Source: Terrisporobacter sp. (GTDB lineage Bacteria; Bacillota_A; Clostridia; Peptostreptococcales; Peptostreptococcaceae). From it: a DNA stretch of 64,000 nucleotides. The notes under the pieces are model-generated. The model saw nothing but the letters and a program-made list of their open reading frames with translations, ran no database searches and was not told the origin of the DNA. The DNA is taken from the NCBI GenBank assembly GCA_029851945.1, contig JARKUZ010000036.1, positions 33,203-97,202 on the forward strand, written 5' to 3'. Shown piece after piece: positions 16,795 to 24,668 of this stretch. Each line of letters starts with the position of its first letter. Position 1 is the first letter of the stretch. Position numbers and translations under genes: made by a program.

Positions 16795-18924
16795 ATGACC
16801 AGAAAATTAAATATAATAAAAAGAAATGGAAAAGTTGCAGAGTTTGATAAAATAAAAATCGAAAATGCAATATTAAATGCTATGAAATATGGTAGCGGTA
16901 TATATGAAGAAGAAATAGCTAAAAAAATAGCTAACGAAATAGAAGAAAATTGTTATGAAAAGTCACTTTCGCCGACAGTATATCAAATAGAAGATATGGT
17001 ATATAAGAAGTTAATAGATTATAAACACGAATTGACTGCAAAAGCTTATGAAGGATATAGAGCAGTGCAGTCATTTAAAAGAGAAGTGAATACAACTGAC
17101 GAAAGTATATTAGGATTACTAGACAATAGTAATGAAGATGTTATAAATGAAAATTCAAATAAAAATGGATTATTAGCGTCTACTCAAAGAGACCTAATAG
17201 CTGGAGAAGTTTCAAAAGATATAGCAAGAAGAAAATTAATACCAGCACATATAGCGCATGCCCATGATGAAGGTGTACTTCACTATCACGATATGGACTA
17301 TGCAATTCAACCAATTCATAACTGTATGCTTATAAACTTAGAAGATATGTTAAATAATGGTACAGTAATAAGTAATAAATTAGTAGAATCACCAAAATCA
17401 TTTACAACAGCTTGTACAGTTACAACACAAATAATAGCTCAAATAGCAAGTGGTCAATATGGTGGAAACTCTATAACTATAAAGCATATAGCACCATTTT
17501 TAAGAGTATCATATGATAAATATTTCAATAAATACAAAGAAAAGTATTCTGAAGAAATGGCTAAAGAATTAGCTGAAGAAAGAATGTTAGAGGAGCTAAA
17601 AGCAGGTATACAAACAATAAGATATCAACTATCAACGTTATATACAAGTAATGGTCAATCACCATTTTCAACTATCTATTTAGAGATTGAAGAAGGCCAT
17701 GAATATGAAAAGGAAATGGCTTTAATTTGTGAAGAAATGATAGCACAAAGATTAGAAGGTATGAAAAACTATAAAGGACAAGATGTAGGGGAAGAATTCC
17801 CTAAGCTAGTTTATTTATTAGATGAACATAACTGCCTAGAAGGTGGTAAGTACGACTATATTACAAAGTTAGCCGCTAAATGTAATACGAAAAGATTAGT
17901 TCCAGACTATCAAAGTGCTAAAATAATGAGAAAGAATTATGAAGGAAATACTTTCCCACCTATGGGATGTAGAAGTCACTTATCTCCATGGAAAGATGAA
18001 AATGGAAATTATAAGTGGTATGGAAGATTCAATCAAGGTGTAATATCATTAAACTTAGTACAAGTTGCATTAACTGCAAATAAAGATATGGATAAATTCT
18101 GGGAGATATTAGATGAAAGATTAGAACTTTGTAAAGAAGCTTTAATGGTTAGACATGATTTATTAAAAGGAGTAAGATCAGACGTATCTCCAATACACTG
18201 GCAACATGGAGGAATAGCTAGACTTAAAAAAGGAGAGAAAATAGATGCTCTTTTAGAGGATGGATATTCAACTCTTTCATTGGGATATGTTGGAGTATAT
18301 GAAATGACTCAAGCAATGCTTGGTGTAAGTCACACAACTAAAGAAGGTGAAGCATTTGCATTAAAAGTTATGCACCATTTAAATGATGCTTGCCAAAGTT
18401 GGAAGAAAGAAACTGGTCTTGGATTTGGATTATACGGAACTCCTGGAGAAAGTTTAACTTCAAGATTCTGCAGAATAGATAAGCAAAAATTCGGAGAAAT
18501 TAAAAATGTAACTGATAGAATGTATTATACAAACTCATACCATGTTCACGTAACTGAAGAAATAGATGCTTTTGAAAAATTAAAGTTTGAAAGTCAATTC
18601 CACGACATAAGTTTAGGTGGATGTATAAGTTATGTAGAAGTACCAGATATGAGCAAAAACCTACAAGCAGTAGAACAAATAATAAATTATATCTATCACA
18701 ATATACAATATGCAGAAATAAATACTAAGCCAGATATATGCTATAAATGTGGATACACAGGTGAAATAAAGCTTGATAAGGATTTAGAATGGTATTGTCC
18801 AAACTGCGGAAACAGAGATAAAGATGAAATGCAAGTAATGAGAAGAACTTGTGGATACATTGGGGCAAATATGTGGGGTAAAGGACGTACTCAAGAGATA
18901 GGTGAAAGAGTACTTCACTTATAG
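16795..18924 (+). CDS. nrdD: Anaerobic ribonucleoside-triphosphate reductase, 709 aa
   Basis: Class III reductase that makes dNTPs from NTPs with formate as reductant, only without oxygen. ATP-cone at the N-terminus (LNIIKRNGKVAEFDKIKIENAI), catalytic barrel, a zinc site of two Cys pairs (CYKCGYTG and CPNCG) and the glycyl-radical loop RRTCGYIGAN near the C-terminus. AAAGGAG before ATG 16795 makes the 14-residue longer frame unlikely. Followed 16 bases later by its activase. Confidence 0.97.
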   Translation: MTRKLNIIKRNGKVAEFDKIKIENAILNAMKYGSGIYEEEIAKKIANEIEENCYEKSLSPTVYQIEDMVYKKLIDYKHELTAKAYEGYRAVQSFKREVNTTDESILGLLDNSNEDVINENSNKNGLLASTQRDLIAGEVSKDIARRKLIPAHIAHAHDEGVLHYHDMDYAIQPIHNCMLINLEDMLNNGTVISNKLVESPKSFTTACTVTTQIIAQIASGQYGGNSITIKHIAPFLRVSYDKYFNKYKEKYSEEMAKELAEERMLEELKAGIQTIRYQLSTLYTSNGQSPFSTIYLEIEEGHEYEKEMALICEEMIAQRLEGMKNYKGQDVGEEFPKLVYLLDEHNCLEGGKYDYITKLAAKCNTKRLVPDYQSAKIMRKNYEGNTFPPMGCRSHLSPWKDENGNYKWYGRFNQGVISLNLVQVALTANKDMDKFWEILDERLELCKEALMVRHDLLKGVRSDVSPIHWQHGGIARLKKGEKIDALLEDGYSTLSLGYVGVYEMTQAMLGVSHTTKEGEAFALKVMHHLNDACQSWKKETGLGFGLYGTPGESLTSRFCRIDKQKFGEIKNVTDRMYYTNSYHVHVTEEIDAFEKLKFESQFHDISLGGCISYVEVPDMSKNLQAVEQIINYIYHNIQYAEINTKPDICYKCGYTGEIKLDKDLEWYCPNCGNRDKDEMQVMRRTCGYIGANMWGKGRTQEIGERVLHL

Positions 18925-18940
18925 AATTTGGAGTGATAAT

Positions 18941-19444
18941 ATGAGATTTGCCAAAATAAAAGACAATGACATAGCGAATGGACTTGGAGTAACGATGTCT
19001 TTTTGGACACAAGGATGTCCTCACCATTGTAAAGGATGTTTTAATGGAGAAACATGGGATTTTAACGGAGGTCAAGAATTTACACAAGAAGATTTACAAT
19101 ATATCATTGATAATATAAATAAAAATAATATAAATAGAGACTTATCTATATTAGGAGGAGAGCCACTATGCCCTCAAAATGTAGAAGGTGTATTTAACTT
19201 ATGTAAAGAATTTAAGAAACATTATCCAAATAAAATGATATACCTATGGAGTGGATATACACTAGAAAACTTTGATGAAAGTCAAAAGAAGGTATTAAAA
19301 TATATAGATGTATTAATAGATGGTAAGTTTGAAGAAAATAATAGAAATCTAAGCCTAATGTTAAGAGGTTCATCAAATCAAAGAGTTATAGACGTAAAAA
19401 AGACATTATTAAGTAATAAAATAGTATTTTACGAATTAGATTAA
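18941..19444 (+). CDS. nrdG: Anaerobic ribonucleotide reductase activating protein, 167 aa
   Basis: Radical-SAM activase that generates the glycyl radical in NrdD. The SAM cluster motif is CPHHCKGC (CxxxCxxC) in FWTQGCPHHCKGCFNGETW, followed by a GGEP-type motif (LSILGGEPLCPQN). GGAG 8 bases upstream supports ATG 18941 rather than an in-frame start inside nrdD. Second gene of the nrdDG operon; terminator follows. Confidence 0.96.
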   Translation: MRFAKIKDNDIANGLGVTMSFWTQGCPHHCKGCFNGETWDFNGGQEFTQEDLQYIIDNINKNNINRDLSILGGEPLCPQNVEGVFNLCKEFKKHYPNKMIYLWSGYTLENFDESQKKVLKYIDVLIDGKFEENNRNLSLMLRGSSNQRVIDVKKTLLSNKIVFYELD

Positions 19445-19452
19445 GTATGTAG

Positions 19453-19496
19453 AATGCATTAAGATAAATATAAATTTTATCTTGATGCATTTTTTG
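19453..19496 (+). terminator. nrdDG terminator
   Basis: AATGCATTAAGATAAA pairs with TTTTATCTTGATGCATT with one G-T-type pair, then a T run. Confidence 0.9.
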
Positions 19497-19582
19497 AATA
19501 TAAGTAAATCATATTAAGCGCAAAATTGTTAACACTCATGAAAATAAAATATGTTAATATGCTCGAAAATGCAAAAATTAAT

Positions 19583-19660
19583 ATTTTAAGTAACGGACAA
19601 AGTTATTAGCAACATGAAGTATAGCGCCCACGCAGTGGCTTAAGCTAAGCGAATTTTTAA
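19583..19660. repeat. Structured dispersed repeat, copy 2
   Basis: About 75 bases aligning with 7367-7443, sharing ACGGAC, CATGAAGT, TAGCGCCCACGCAGTGGCTT and AAGCGAATTTTT. The outer stem survives as TTAAG (19586-19590)/CTTAA (19639-19643), including a C-G to T-A paired change relative to copy 1; the CCAC/GTGG hairpin is identical. Confidence 0.72.
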
Positions 19661-19750
19661 TAAAATAAAAAAATTATTGTGTTAGAGTAAGTAATTTCAT
19701 AGAGTATTTTGATCTTTAATCTTACAAAATGAAATTAATAATTATTATCA

Positions 19751-19779
19751 TTTACAAAAATGATTAATTATGGTATACT
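19751..19779 (+). promoter_or_regulatory. Promoter of 6S-like RNA candidate
   Basis: TTTACA (19751-19756), 17 bases, extended TGG-TATACT (19774-19779). Confidence 0.65.
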
Positions 19780-19785
19780 TTAAAC

Positions 19786-20029
19786 AAATAGAGAATTAAT
19801 GAGTAATTTACTAGCAAATGAGCATAAAAGTGTAAATTATATCATAGCTTACATAAATTTTCTAAATCTGATGATTTTCAGCACATTATCAGATTTAATA
19901 CAGAAAGTATAATATTCCCCTATATGATAAATTACATTATAAATTTTATGCTAATTATACTCTTAATTTACTAATATAATTACACAACTTCTATATAAAG
20001 ACCACGATTAATATCGTGGTTTTTATTTT
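19786..20029 (+). ncRNA. Rod-shaped non-coding RNA candidate (6S-like)
   Basis: Between a good promoter and a terminator (19998-20029) lies ~240 bases with no open frame that fold end-to-end: AATTAAtGAGTA (19794-19805) with TACTCTTAATT (19958-19968), GCATAAAA (19822-19829) with TTTTATGC (19944-19951), an ATATCATA/TATGATA segment, then a large internal loop and a 9-bp apical hairpin AAATCTGAT/ATCAGATTT (19864-19896). A long rod with a central bubble is the shape of 6S RNA, which binds RNA polymerase. It could instead be a leader that attenuates rpsD. Family not confirmed. Confidence 0.45.
19998..20029 (+). terminator. Terminator of RNA candidate, upstream of rpsD
   Basis: ACCACGAT pairs with ATCGTGGT, followed by TTTTTATTTT. 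It precedes the rpsD promoter. Confidence 0.85.
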
Positions 20030-20049
20030 AAAAATGATAATGAAATTCA

Positions 20050-20078
20050 TTTACAAAAAAATAAAACTATGATATAGT
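20050..20078 (+). promoter_or_regulatory. rpsD promoter
   Basis: TTTACA (20050-20055), 17 bases, TATAGT (20073-20078); leader of only about 50 bases before the ribosome site. Confidence 0.65.
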
Positions 20079-20134
20079 AAAAATAGGCTTAAAGTTATCG
20101 CGGCAAATTTCTGATTTTATAGGAGATGATAATT

Positions 20135-20728
20135 ATGGCAAGAATGATGGGACCTAGATTTAAACAATGCAGAAGACTAGGATTAAATGTATGTGGGCAT
20201 CCAAAAGCAATGGATAGAGCTACAAAAGGAACGTCTAGAGCGGACAAAAAGCTTTCACCATATGGAGTACAGTTATTAGAAAAGCAAAGATTAAAGGCGT
20301 ACTATGGTGTGTTAGAAAAGCAATTCTCTAATTATGTGAAAAAGGCAATGAAATCTAAAGACTCTACAGGTACAGCATTAATACAAATGTTAGAGTGTAG
20401 ATTAGACAACTTAGTTTGTAGATTAGGTTTAGCAAGTTCTACAAGACAAGCTCGTCAAATGGTAGTTCATGGACATATACTAGTTAATGGGAAAAAGGTA
20501 GATATACCTTCTTATGGAGTGTCAGTAGGAGATGTTATATCTTTAAGAGAAAAATCTCAAAAAAATACAATGTTTAAAGATAGTTTTCAACAAAATGCTA
20601 CTAGCCAATATCCTTACTTAACTAAGGATGTAGAGAACTTCTCAGGTGTTCTTACTAGAAAACCTGAAAGAAATGAAGTACCAATAGAAATTGACGATAT
20701 TTTAGTTGTTGAGTACTACTCAAAATAA
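20135..20728 (+). CDS. rpsD: 30S ribosomal protein S4, 197 aa
   Basis: Small-subunit assembly protein binding 16S rRNA. Complete S4 N-terminal domain and S4 RNA-binding domain ([36 protein letters not shown]). Only two Cys (about 12 and 20) occur in the N-terminal region, so this is the zinc-free (C-minus) form. AGGAG 9 bases upstream fixes ATG 20135, not 20126. It stands alone with its own promoter rather than in an alpha-operon, which in clostridia often means a second S4 gene exists elsewhere (inference). Confidence 0.95.
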   Translation: MARMMGPRFKQCRRLGLNVCGHPKAMDRATKGTSRADKKLSPYGVQLLEKQRLKAYYGVLEKQFSNYVKKAMKSKDSTGTALIQMLECRLDNLVCRLGLASSTRQARQMVVHGHILVNGKKVDIPSYGVSVGDVISLREKSQKNTMFKDSFQQNATSQYPYLTKDVENFSGVLTRKPERNEVPIEIDDILVVEYYSK

Positions 20729-20736
20729 TCTAAATA

Positions 20737-20777
20737 GAAAATTACCATAAATCTTAGGGTTTATGGTAATTTTTTTA
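20737..20777 (+). terminator. rpsD terminator
   Basis: AAAATTACCATAAA pairs with TTTATGGTAATTTT; T run follows. Confidence 0.9.
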
Positions 20778-20865
20778 TTTTAAGTATTTTATAAAGATAA
20801 AAATAGACAAAATGATAGTTATATTATAATCTAATCTATATAAAATAATTAAAAGGAGGTCGTTA

Positions 20866-21201
20866 ATGTATAGTTTGAACAATATCAAGCAAAATAATTG
20901 TCCATTAAAATTCATATCAAACATACTGGGAAAAAAATGGGTATGTGAAATAATATGGGAAATTGGTAATGAAAAAAAAAGATTTGGAGAATTACAAAGA
21001 TGTATAGATGGATGTAGTAAGAAAATGTTAATTCAACAATTAGAATTTTTAATTGAAAATGGGATAGTAATTAATGACAAAAAAGAATTAAAAAATAATA
21101 TCCAATCAACATACTATTTAAGTGAATGTGGTATTTCGTTACTTCCAATAATGGAAACTATGATACATTGGAGTAATAAACATATTAAATGTGATTGTTA
21201 A
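20866..21201 (+). CDS. HxlR family transcriptional regulator, 111 aa
   Basis: Winged-helix MarR-like regulator of the HxlR type, with CPLKFISNILGKKW (the conserved early Cys), RFGELQRCIDGCSKKMLIQQLEFL as recognition region, and a C-terminal dimer helix. The Cys at the N-terminal conserved position is often redox or thiol sensing in this family. Ideal AAAAGGAGG site. It lies just upstream of the TcyP-like cystine transporter, in the same direction, which makes that gene a candidate target. Confidence 0.9.
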   Translation: MYSLNNIKQNNCPLKFISNILGKKWVCEIIWEIGNEKKRFGELQRCIDGCSKKMLIQQLEFLIENGIVINDKKELKNNIQSTYYLSECGISLLPIMETMIHWSNKHIKCDC

Positions 21202-21250
21202 TTTTATATAGAGATTAATCTGGTTACGAAAAAGTTACCAGTTGATATAA

Positions 21251-21291
21251 GAGCTCATACTTGTTATATTATAAAAAACAAGTATGAGCTC
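21251..21291. repeat. Perfect 15-bp inverted repeat upstream of cystine transporter
   Basis: GAGCTCATACTTGTT (21251-21265) and AACAAGTATGAGCTC (21277-21291) with an 11-base loop. No clear T run follows, so it may be an RNA hairpin or an operator as well as a weak terminator of the HxlR gene. Confidence 0.7.
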
Positions 21292-21329
21292 ATTTACTTT
21301 ATATAAAAATAATCGGAAGGAGGCAATTT

Positions 21330-22697
21330 ATGAATTATACATTTTTTTCGGAATTTCTTATGGTCACGAATTATATGACTATAATATCAATAGCAATTTT
21401 AATAGGTATGTTTTTTGTAATAAAAAAATTAAGTAAAAAGATAAAATTTAATAAACTAATGATTTTATCAATAGTATTGGGGATTGGACTAGGTATATTA
21501 GTTCAAGCTATAGCTGGATTCCCAGAAGATCCTACTAAGGTAACTTGGTTGACAGAAGTATCTAAATGGTATGGACTATTTGGATATGGATTTATGGATT
21601 TATTAAAAATGTTAATAGTTCCACTTGTATTTGTTTCAATTATAAGAGTTATAATGAACTTAAAGCAAGGTGAAAATCTAGGGAAATTAACAGGAAAAAC
21701 TATTGGAATGTTATTAGGCACAACAGCATTAGCAGCCATAACAGGTATAGTAGTTGGAAATTTATTTAACTTAGGAGTAGGACATGAAGTAATAGTAAAA
21801 AGTGGAGAGATAAGAGAAGTTACACCAATAGTCGATACTCTAAGAGGTTTATTACCATCAAATCCAGTAAATGCAATGGCACAAGCTAATGTAGTTGCAG
21901 TAGTAATATTTGCAGGATTTTTAGGTATAGCAATAAAGAGACTTAATAAAAAGTATTCAGAAATAATAAAACCATTTGTAGATTTAGTAGAAGCATTTTA
22001 TAAAATAATAATAAGTGTTTCTATAACAGTAATAAAATTAATGCCTTATGCAGTAGTGGCTTTAATGGCTACTACGATAATAGATAGAGGCGTAACATCA
22101 ATATTAGATGTTATGGATTTTATAATAGCCCTTTATGTAAGTGTAGCAATAATGTTTATAATACATTTATTAATAATAACTTTAAGTGGGATAAATCCTA
22201 TAAAATACTTAAAAAATGTATCTAAGCCACTTATATTAGCATTTACATCTAGATCAAGTTTAGGGACATTACCAGTTACAATAGAGGCACTTACAGATAA
22301 TGTTAAAGTAGACCAAGGTATAGCAAGTTTTGTAGGAAGTTTAGGTTCTAATATGGGAATGAACGGTTGTGCAGGTATATATCCAGCATTAATGGCAGTT
22401 ACAGTAGCCAATATGTCTGGTACTCCTATGAACTTTAGCTTCTATGTTATGTTGCTTATAGTAATAACTATAAGTTCACTAGGAATAGCTGGAATACCAG
22501 GTACTGCAACAATGTCAGTTTCAGTAGTTATATCAGGTATGGGTATGGGAGCATACTTCCCATTATTAGGTGGAATACTTGCTATAGACCCAATATTAGA
22601 TATGGGACGTACAATGCTTAATGTTAATGGAACTATGGCCTCAGCAATAGCAGTTGCTAGTTCATTAGATAAAATTGAAAAAGATAAAATAAATTAG
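21330..22697 (+). CDS. tcyP: L-cystine symporter, TcyP-like (DAACS family), 455 aa
   Basis: Dicarboxylate/amino acid:cation symporter of the cystine subgroup: GYGFMDLLKMLIVPLVFVSII, PLILAFTSRSSLGTLPVTIEA (serine-rich hairpin), NMGMNGCAGIYPALMAV and a C-terminal DPILDMGRTMLNVNG, all close to Bacillus TcyP. Takes up cystine at the cytoplasmic membrane. The start follows GGAAGGAGG. Flanked by an HxlR regulator upstream and brnQ convergent downstream. Symbol by similarity recalled from memory. Confidence 0.85.
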   Translation: MNYTFFSEFLMVTNYMTIISIAILIGMFFVIKKLSKKIKFNKLMILSIVLGIGLGILVQAIAGFPEDPTKVTWLTEVSKWYGLFGYGFMDLLKMLIVPLVFVSIIRVIMNLKQGENLGKLTGKTIGMLLGTTALAAITGIVVGNLFNLGVGHEVIVKSGEIREVTPIVDTLRGLLPSNPVNAMAQANVVAVVIFAGFLGIAIKRLNKKYSEIIKPFVDLVEAFYKIIISVSITVIKLMPYAVVALMATTIIDRGVTSILDVMDFIIALYVSVAIMFIIHLLIITLSGINPIKYLKNVSKPLILAFTSRSSLGTLPVTIEALTDNVKVDQGIASFVGSLGSNMGMNGCAGIYPALMAVTVANMSGTPMNFSFYVMLLIVITISSLGIAGIPGTATMSVSVVISGMGMGAYFPLLGGILAIDPILDMGRTMLNVNGTMASAIAVASSLDKIEKDKIN

Positions 22698-22711
22698 TAC
22701 AATCTATAAGA

Positions 22712-22750
22712 ACCTTCAAATAACTATTAATTATTTGAAGGTTCTTATTA
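22712..22750 (+). terminator. Terminator after cystine transporter
   Basis: AAGAACCTTCAAATAA pairs with TTATTTGAAGGTTCTT around CTATTAA; a short T-rich stretch follows. Confidence 0.7.
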
Positions 22751-22769
22751 GTTTTTCATAGTAATATTT

Positions 22770-24062
22770 TCATTGAGAAATCTTTGAATTTATATATATA
22801 TTATTTTCTTTAATTATTAATCTGCCTAAAAAAGCTCCAATTAGTGCAGGAACAACCCAGTTAAATCCAAAATTAGCAAATGGAAGATTATTAACAAAAG
22901 GGATACTTATACCTAGATTATTAAGTACTGTAAGTAGGCTTATTAATAATGTTGCATAAGCAGCGCCCTTAAAAGTAGAATCTCTCTTAAATATTTTTCC
23001 AAATAAACTCATTAGAACTAAAACTATTGAAACAGGATATAATACTGTTAATATAGGAGCAGCAATAGCTATTATTTTATCTACGCCCAAATTAGAAACA
23101 ATGGCACTAAATACACATATAAAGGTTACTATATATTCATATTTTAGTTTTTTATTAGTTACATCTTCGAAATACTTTGCTGTAACAGAAGTTAATCCTA
23201 TGGAAGTTGTTAAGCAAGCGAATGCAACAACTATACTTAATAATATAGTACCAGTATTTCCTAATAAAAGATTTGTTATATTAACTAGTAATTCTGTCTG
23301 AGAAATGCTAGCATCATACATTGTAGAAACTGTAGCTCCAAGGTATGCTAGACCACCATAAACTAGTGTAAGCCCAATACCTGCAATTAAAGATGCTTTT
23401 ATAGTAAGGCTTATATTTTCTTTTTTATTTTTGTAACCTTTGCTTAAGAAAGATGACATAACAAGTGCAGTTACACCACCTAATCCAAGGGCATCCATAG
23501 TTTGATAACCTTGAGTCACACCTCCCATAAATAGATTATCAGAAGAAATATTATTATTTAATTCACCAATAGGAGATAATATCCCTTTGATTATTAAGAT
23601 TGATAACGCTGCTAAAAGTATAGGCGTTAAGAATTTACCTATAATATCCATAACTTTACTTGGTTTTATAGTCAATATAAATACTAATGTAAAGAATAAA
23701 ATTGAAAATATTATTGGATTAAATGAATTATTTAGTGGAAGTATACTCATTTCAAATGTAGTTGCACCAGTTCTAGGAACTACTAATATTGGACCTAAGC
23801 ACAACATCATTATTACTTCTAAAGTAAGTCCAAATTTTTTGCCAGCTTTTCCAACAACACCTTGAAATGAACCAGTTCTTGCTATTGCGTTGATAGAAAG
23901 GAGTATTATACCAACATCTGCAATTATAAAGCCTAAAAAACTCAATAGCCAATTGCTACCAGAAGTAACACCTATGTATGATGGGAAAATCAAATTACCT
24001 GCTCCAAAGAACATTGAAAATAGTGCGAAACCAATAATAATAATATCAATATTTTTTTTCAT
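22770..24062 (-). CDS. brnQ: Branched-chain amino acid:cation symporter, 430 aa
   Basis: LIVCS-family carrier for leucine, isoleucine and valine with ~12 membrane segments. N-terminal GFALFSMFFGAGNLIFP is the family signature. The ATG follows AAGAGGTG. Upstream on the same strand lie two near-identical terminators, alternative hairpins and a short leader ORF rich in Ile and Leu, indicating transcription attenuation by branched-chain amino acid supply. Confidence 0.95.
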   Translation of the reverse strand: MKKNIDIIIIGFALFSMFFGAGNLIFPSYIGVTSGSNWLLSFLGFIIADVGIILLSINAIARTGSFQGVVGKAGKKFGLTLEVIMMLCLGPILVVPRTGATTFEMSILPLNNSFNPIIFSILFFTLVFILTIKPSKVMDIIGKFLTPILLAALSILIIKGILSPIGELNNNISSDNLFMGGVTQGYQTMDALGLGGVTALVMSSFLSKGYKNKKENISLTIKASLIAGIGLTLVYGGLAYLGATVSTMYDASISQTELLVNITNLLLGNTGTILLSIVVAFACLTTSIGLTSVTAKYFEDVTNKKLKYEYIVTFICVFSAIVSNLGVDKIIAIAAPILTVLYPVSIVLVLMSLFGKIFKRDSTFKGAAYATLLISLLTVLNNLGISIPFVNNLPFANFGFNWVVPALIGAFLGRLIIKENNIYINSKISQ

Positions 24063-24090
24063 AATAACACCTCTTTTTTTATTTTATATA

Positions 24091-24125
24091 TAAAAAAGCC
24101 ACATAGTATGTACCATGTGACTTTT
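24091..24125 (-). terminator. Second (brnQ-proximal) tandem terminator
   Basis: On the minus strand AAAGTCACATGGTA pairs imperfectly with TACTATGTGGCTTT, then a T run. It is a diverged copy of the hairpin at 24143-24177. Confidence 0.85.
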
Positions 24126-24142
24126 ATTTTGCCTAGGATAAA

Positions 24143-24177
24143 TAAAAAAGCCACATAGTATTATCTATGTGGCTTTA
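24143..24177 (-). terminator. First tandem terminator of brnQ leader
   Basis: On the minus strand AGCCACATAG pairs with CTATGTGGCT, followed by TTTTTTA. Its 5' arm (CACATAGATA) can instead pair with an upstream segment (24195-24213). Confidence 0.9.
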
Positions 24178-24262
24178 CATAACAAGTTAGCTTTCACCAT
24201 CATAGATACAAACAAGTACCAGTTTGTATCTACGATTAATCTATCGTTCATAAATACAAACC
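24162..24262 (-). promoter_or_regulatory. brnQ attenuator: mutually exclusive helices
   Basis: In RNA order (minus strand): segment A at 24243-24262, B at 24222-24236, C at 24195-24213, D at 24162-24171. A pairs with B (TTTGTAT/ATACAAA plus ACGAT/ATCGT). B pairs with C (GTAGATACAAAC with GTTTGTATCTAT). C pairs with D, the 5' arm of the first terminator (TATCTATG/CATAGATA). A sits directly after the leader-peptide stop. This is the layout of classical amino-acid attenuation: a stalled ribosome leaves A free, A:B forms, C sequesters D, and transcription continues. Confidence 0.75.
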
Positions 24263-24264
24263 AA

Positions 24265-24336
24265 CTACAATAGCCAAAAGCTAAAATAAGATATATTTAA
24301 TTGTTTAATGTTAGTTAGATTTGTATTAATTATCAT
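24265..24336 (-). CDS. brnQ leader peptide, 23 aa
   Basis: ATG 24336 lies 8 bases after a strong AGGAGA site; the frame ends at TAG 24265-24267. Of 23 residues four are Ile and four Leu, including two Leu just before the stop (SFWLL). No Val. Its translation should sense isoleucyl- and leucyl-tRNA supply and control the downstream attenuator. Too short for usual gene callers. Function inferred. Confidence 0.7.
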   Translation of the reverse strand: MIINTNLTNIKQLNISYFSFWLL

Positions 24337-24371
24337 ATTTGTATTCTCCTAAAAAATTTATATTTAAATTG

Positions 24372-24400
24372 ATTATATATATTGAAAATGAATATGTCAA
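24372..24400 (-). promoter_or_regulatory. brnQ promoter (perfect consensus)
   Basis: On the minus strand TTGACA (24395-24400), 17 bases, TATAAT (24372-24377). The full sigma-A consensus implies strong initiation, fitting control by attenuation. Confidence 0.85.
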
Positions 24401-24668
24401 TAATATTTTTCAGAAAATTTATACAAATGATTTATAATTGAAGTAAAAAAATATTTCACAAATACGTAGTAAATTATAAAGTCTTAAGTAATAGTAATTA
24501 TAGAAAAAAATAAAGATATAGTGTATATTAGTTAAATGCTAGTATAAAAGTATTAAGATAAAAAGACAATTATAATACAATAAAATACTTAAATAAAATA
24601 ATCGTATTATCCATATTGTATGATAGTTAATAAAACAATAATAGTAAAATTAGATAAGGTGGAATTAA

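Noticed and set aside
24091..24360. T-box riboswitch for brnQ
   Set aside because: No T-box core (AGGGTGGNACCGCG-like) or specifier stem; the short ORF and alternative helices explain the region better.
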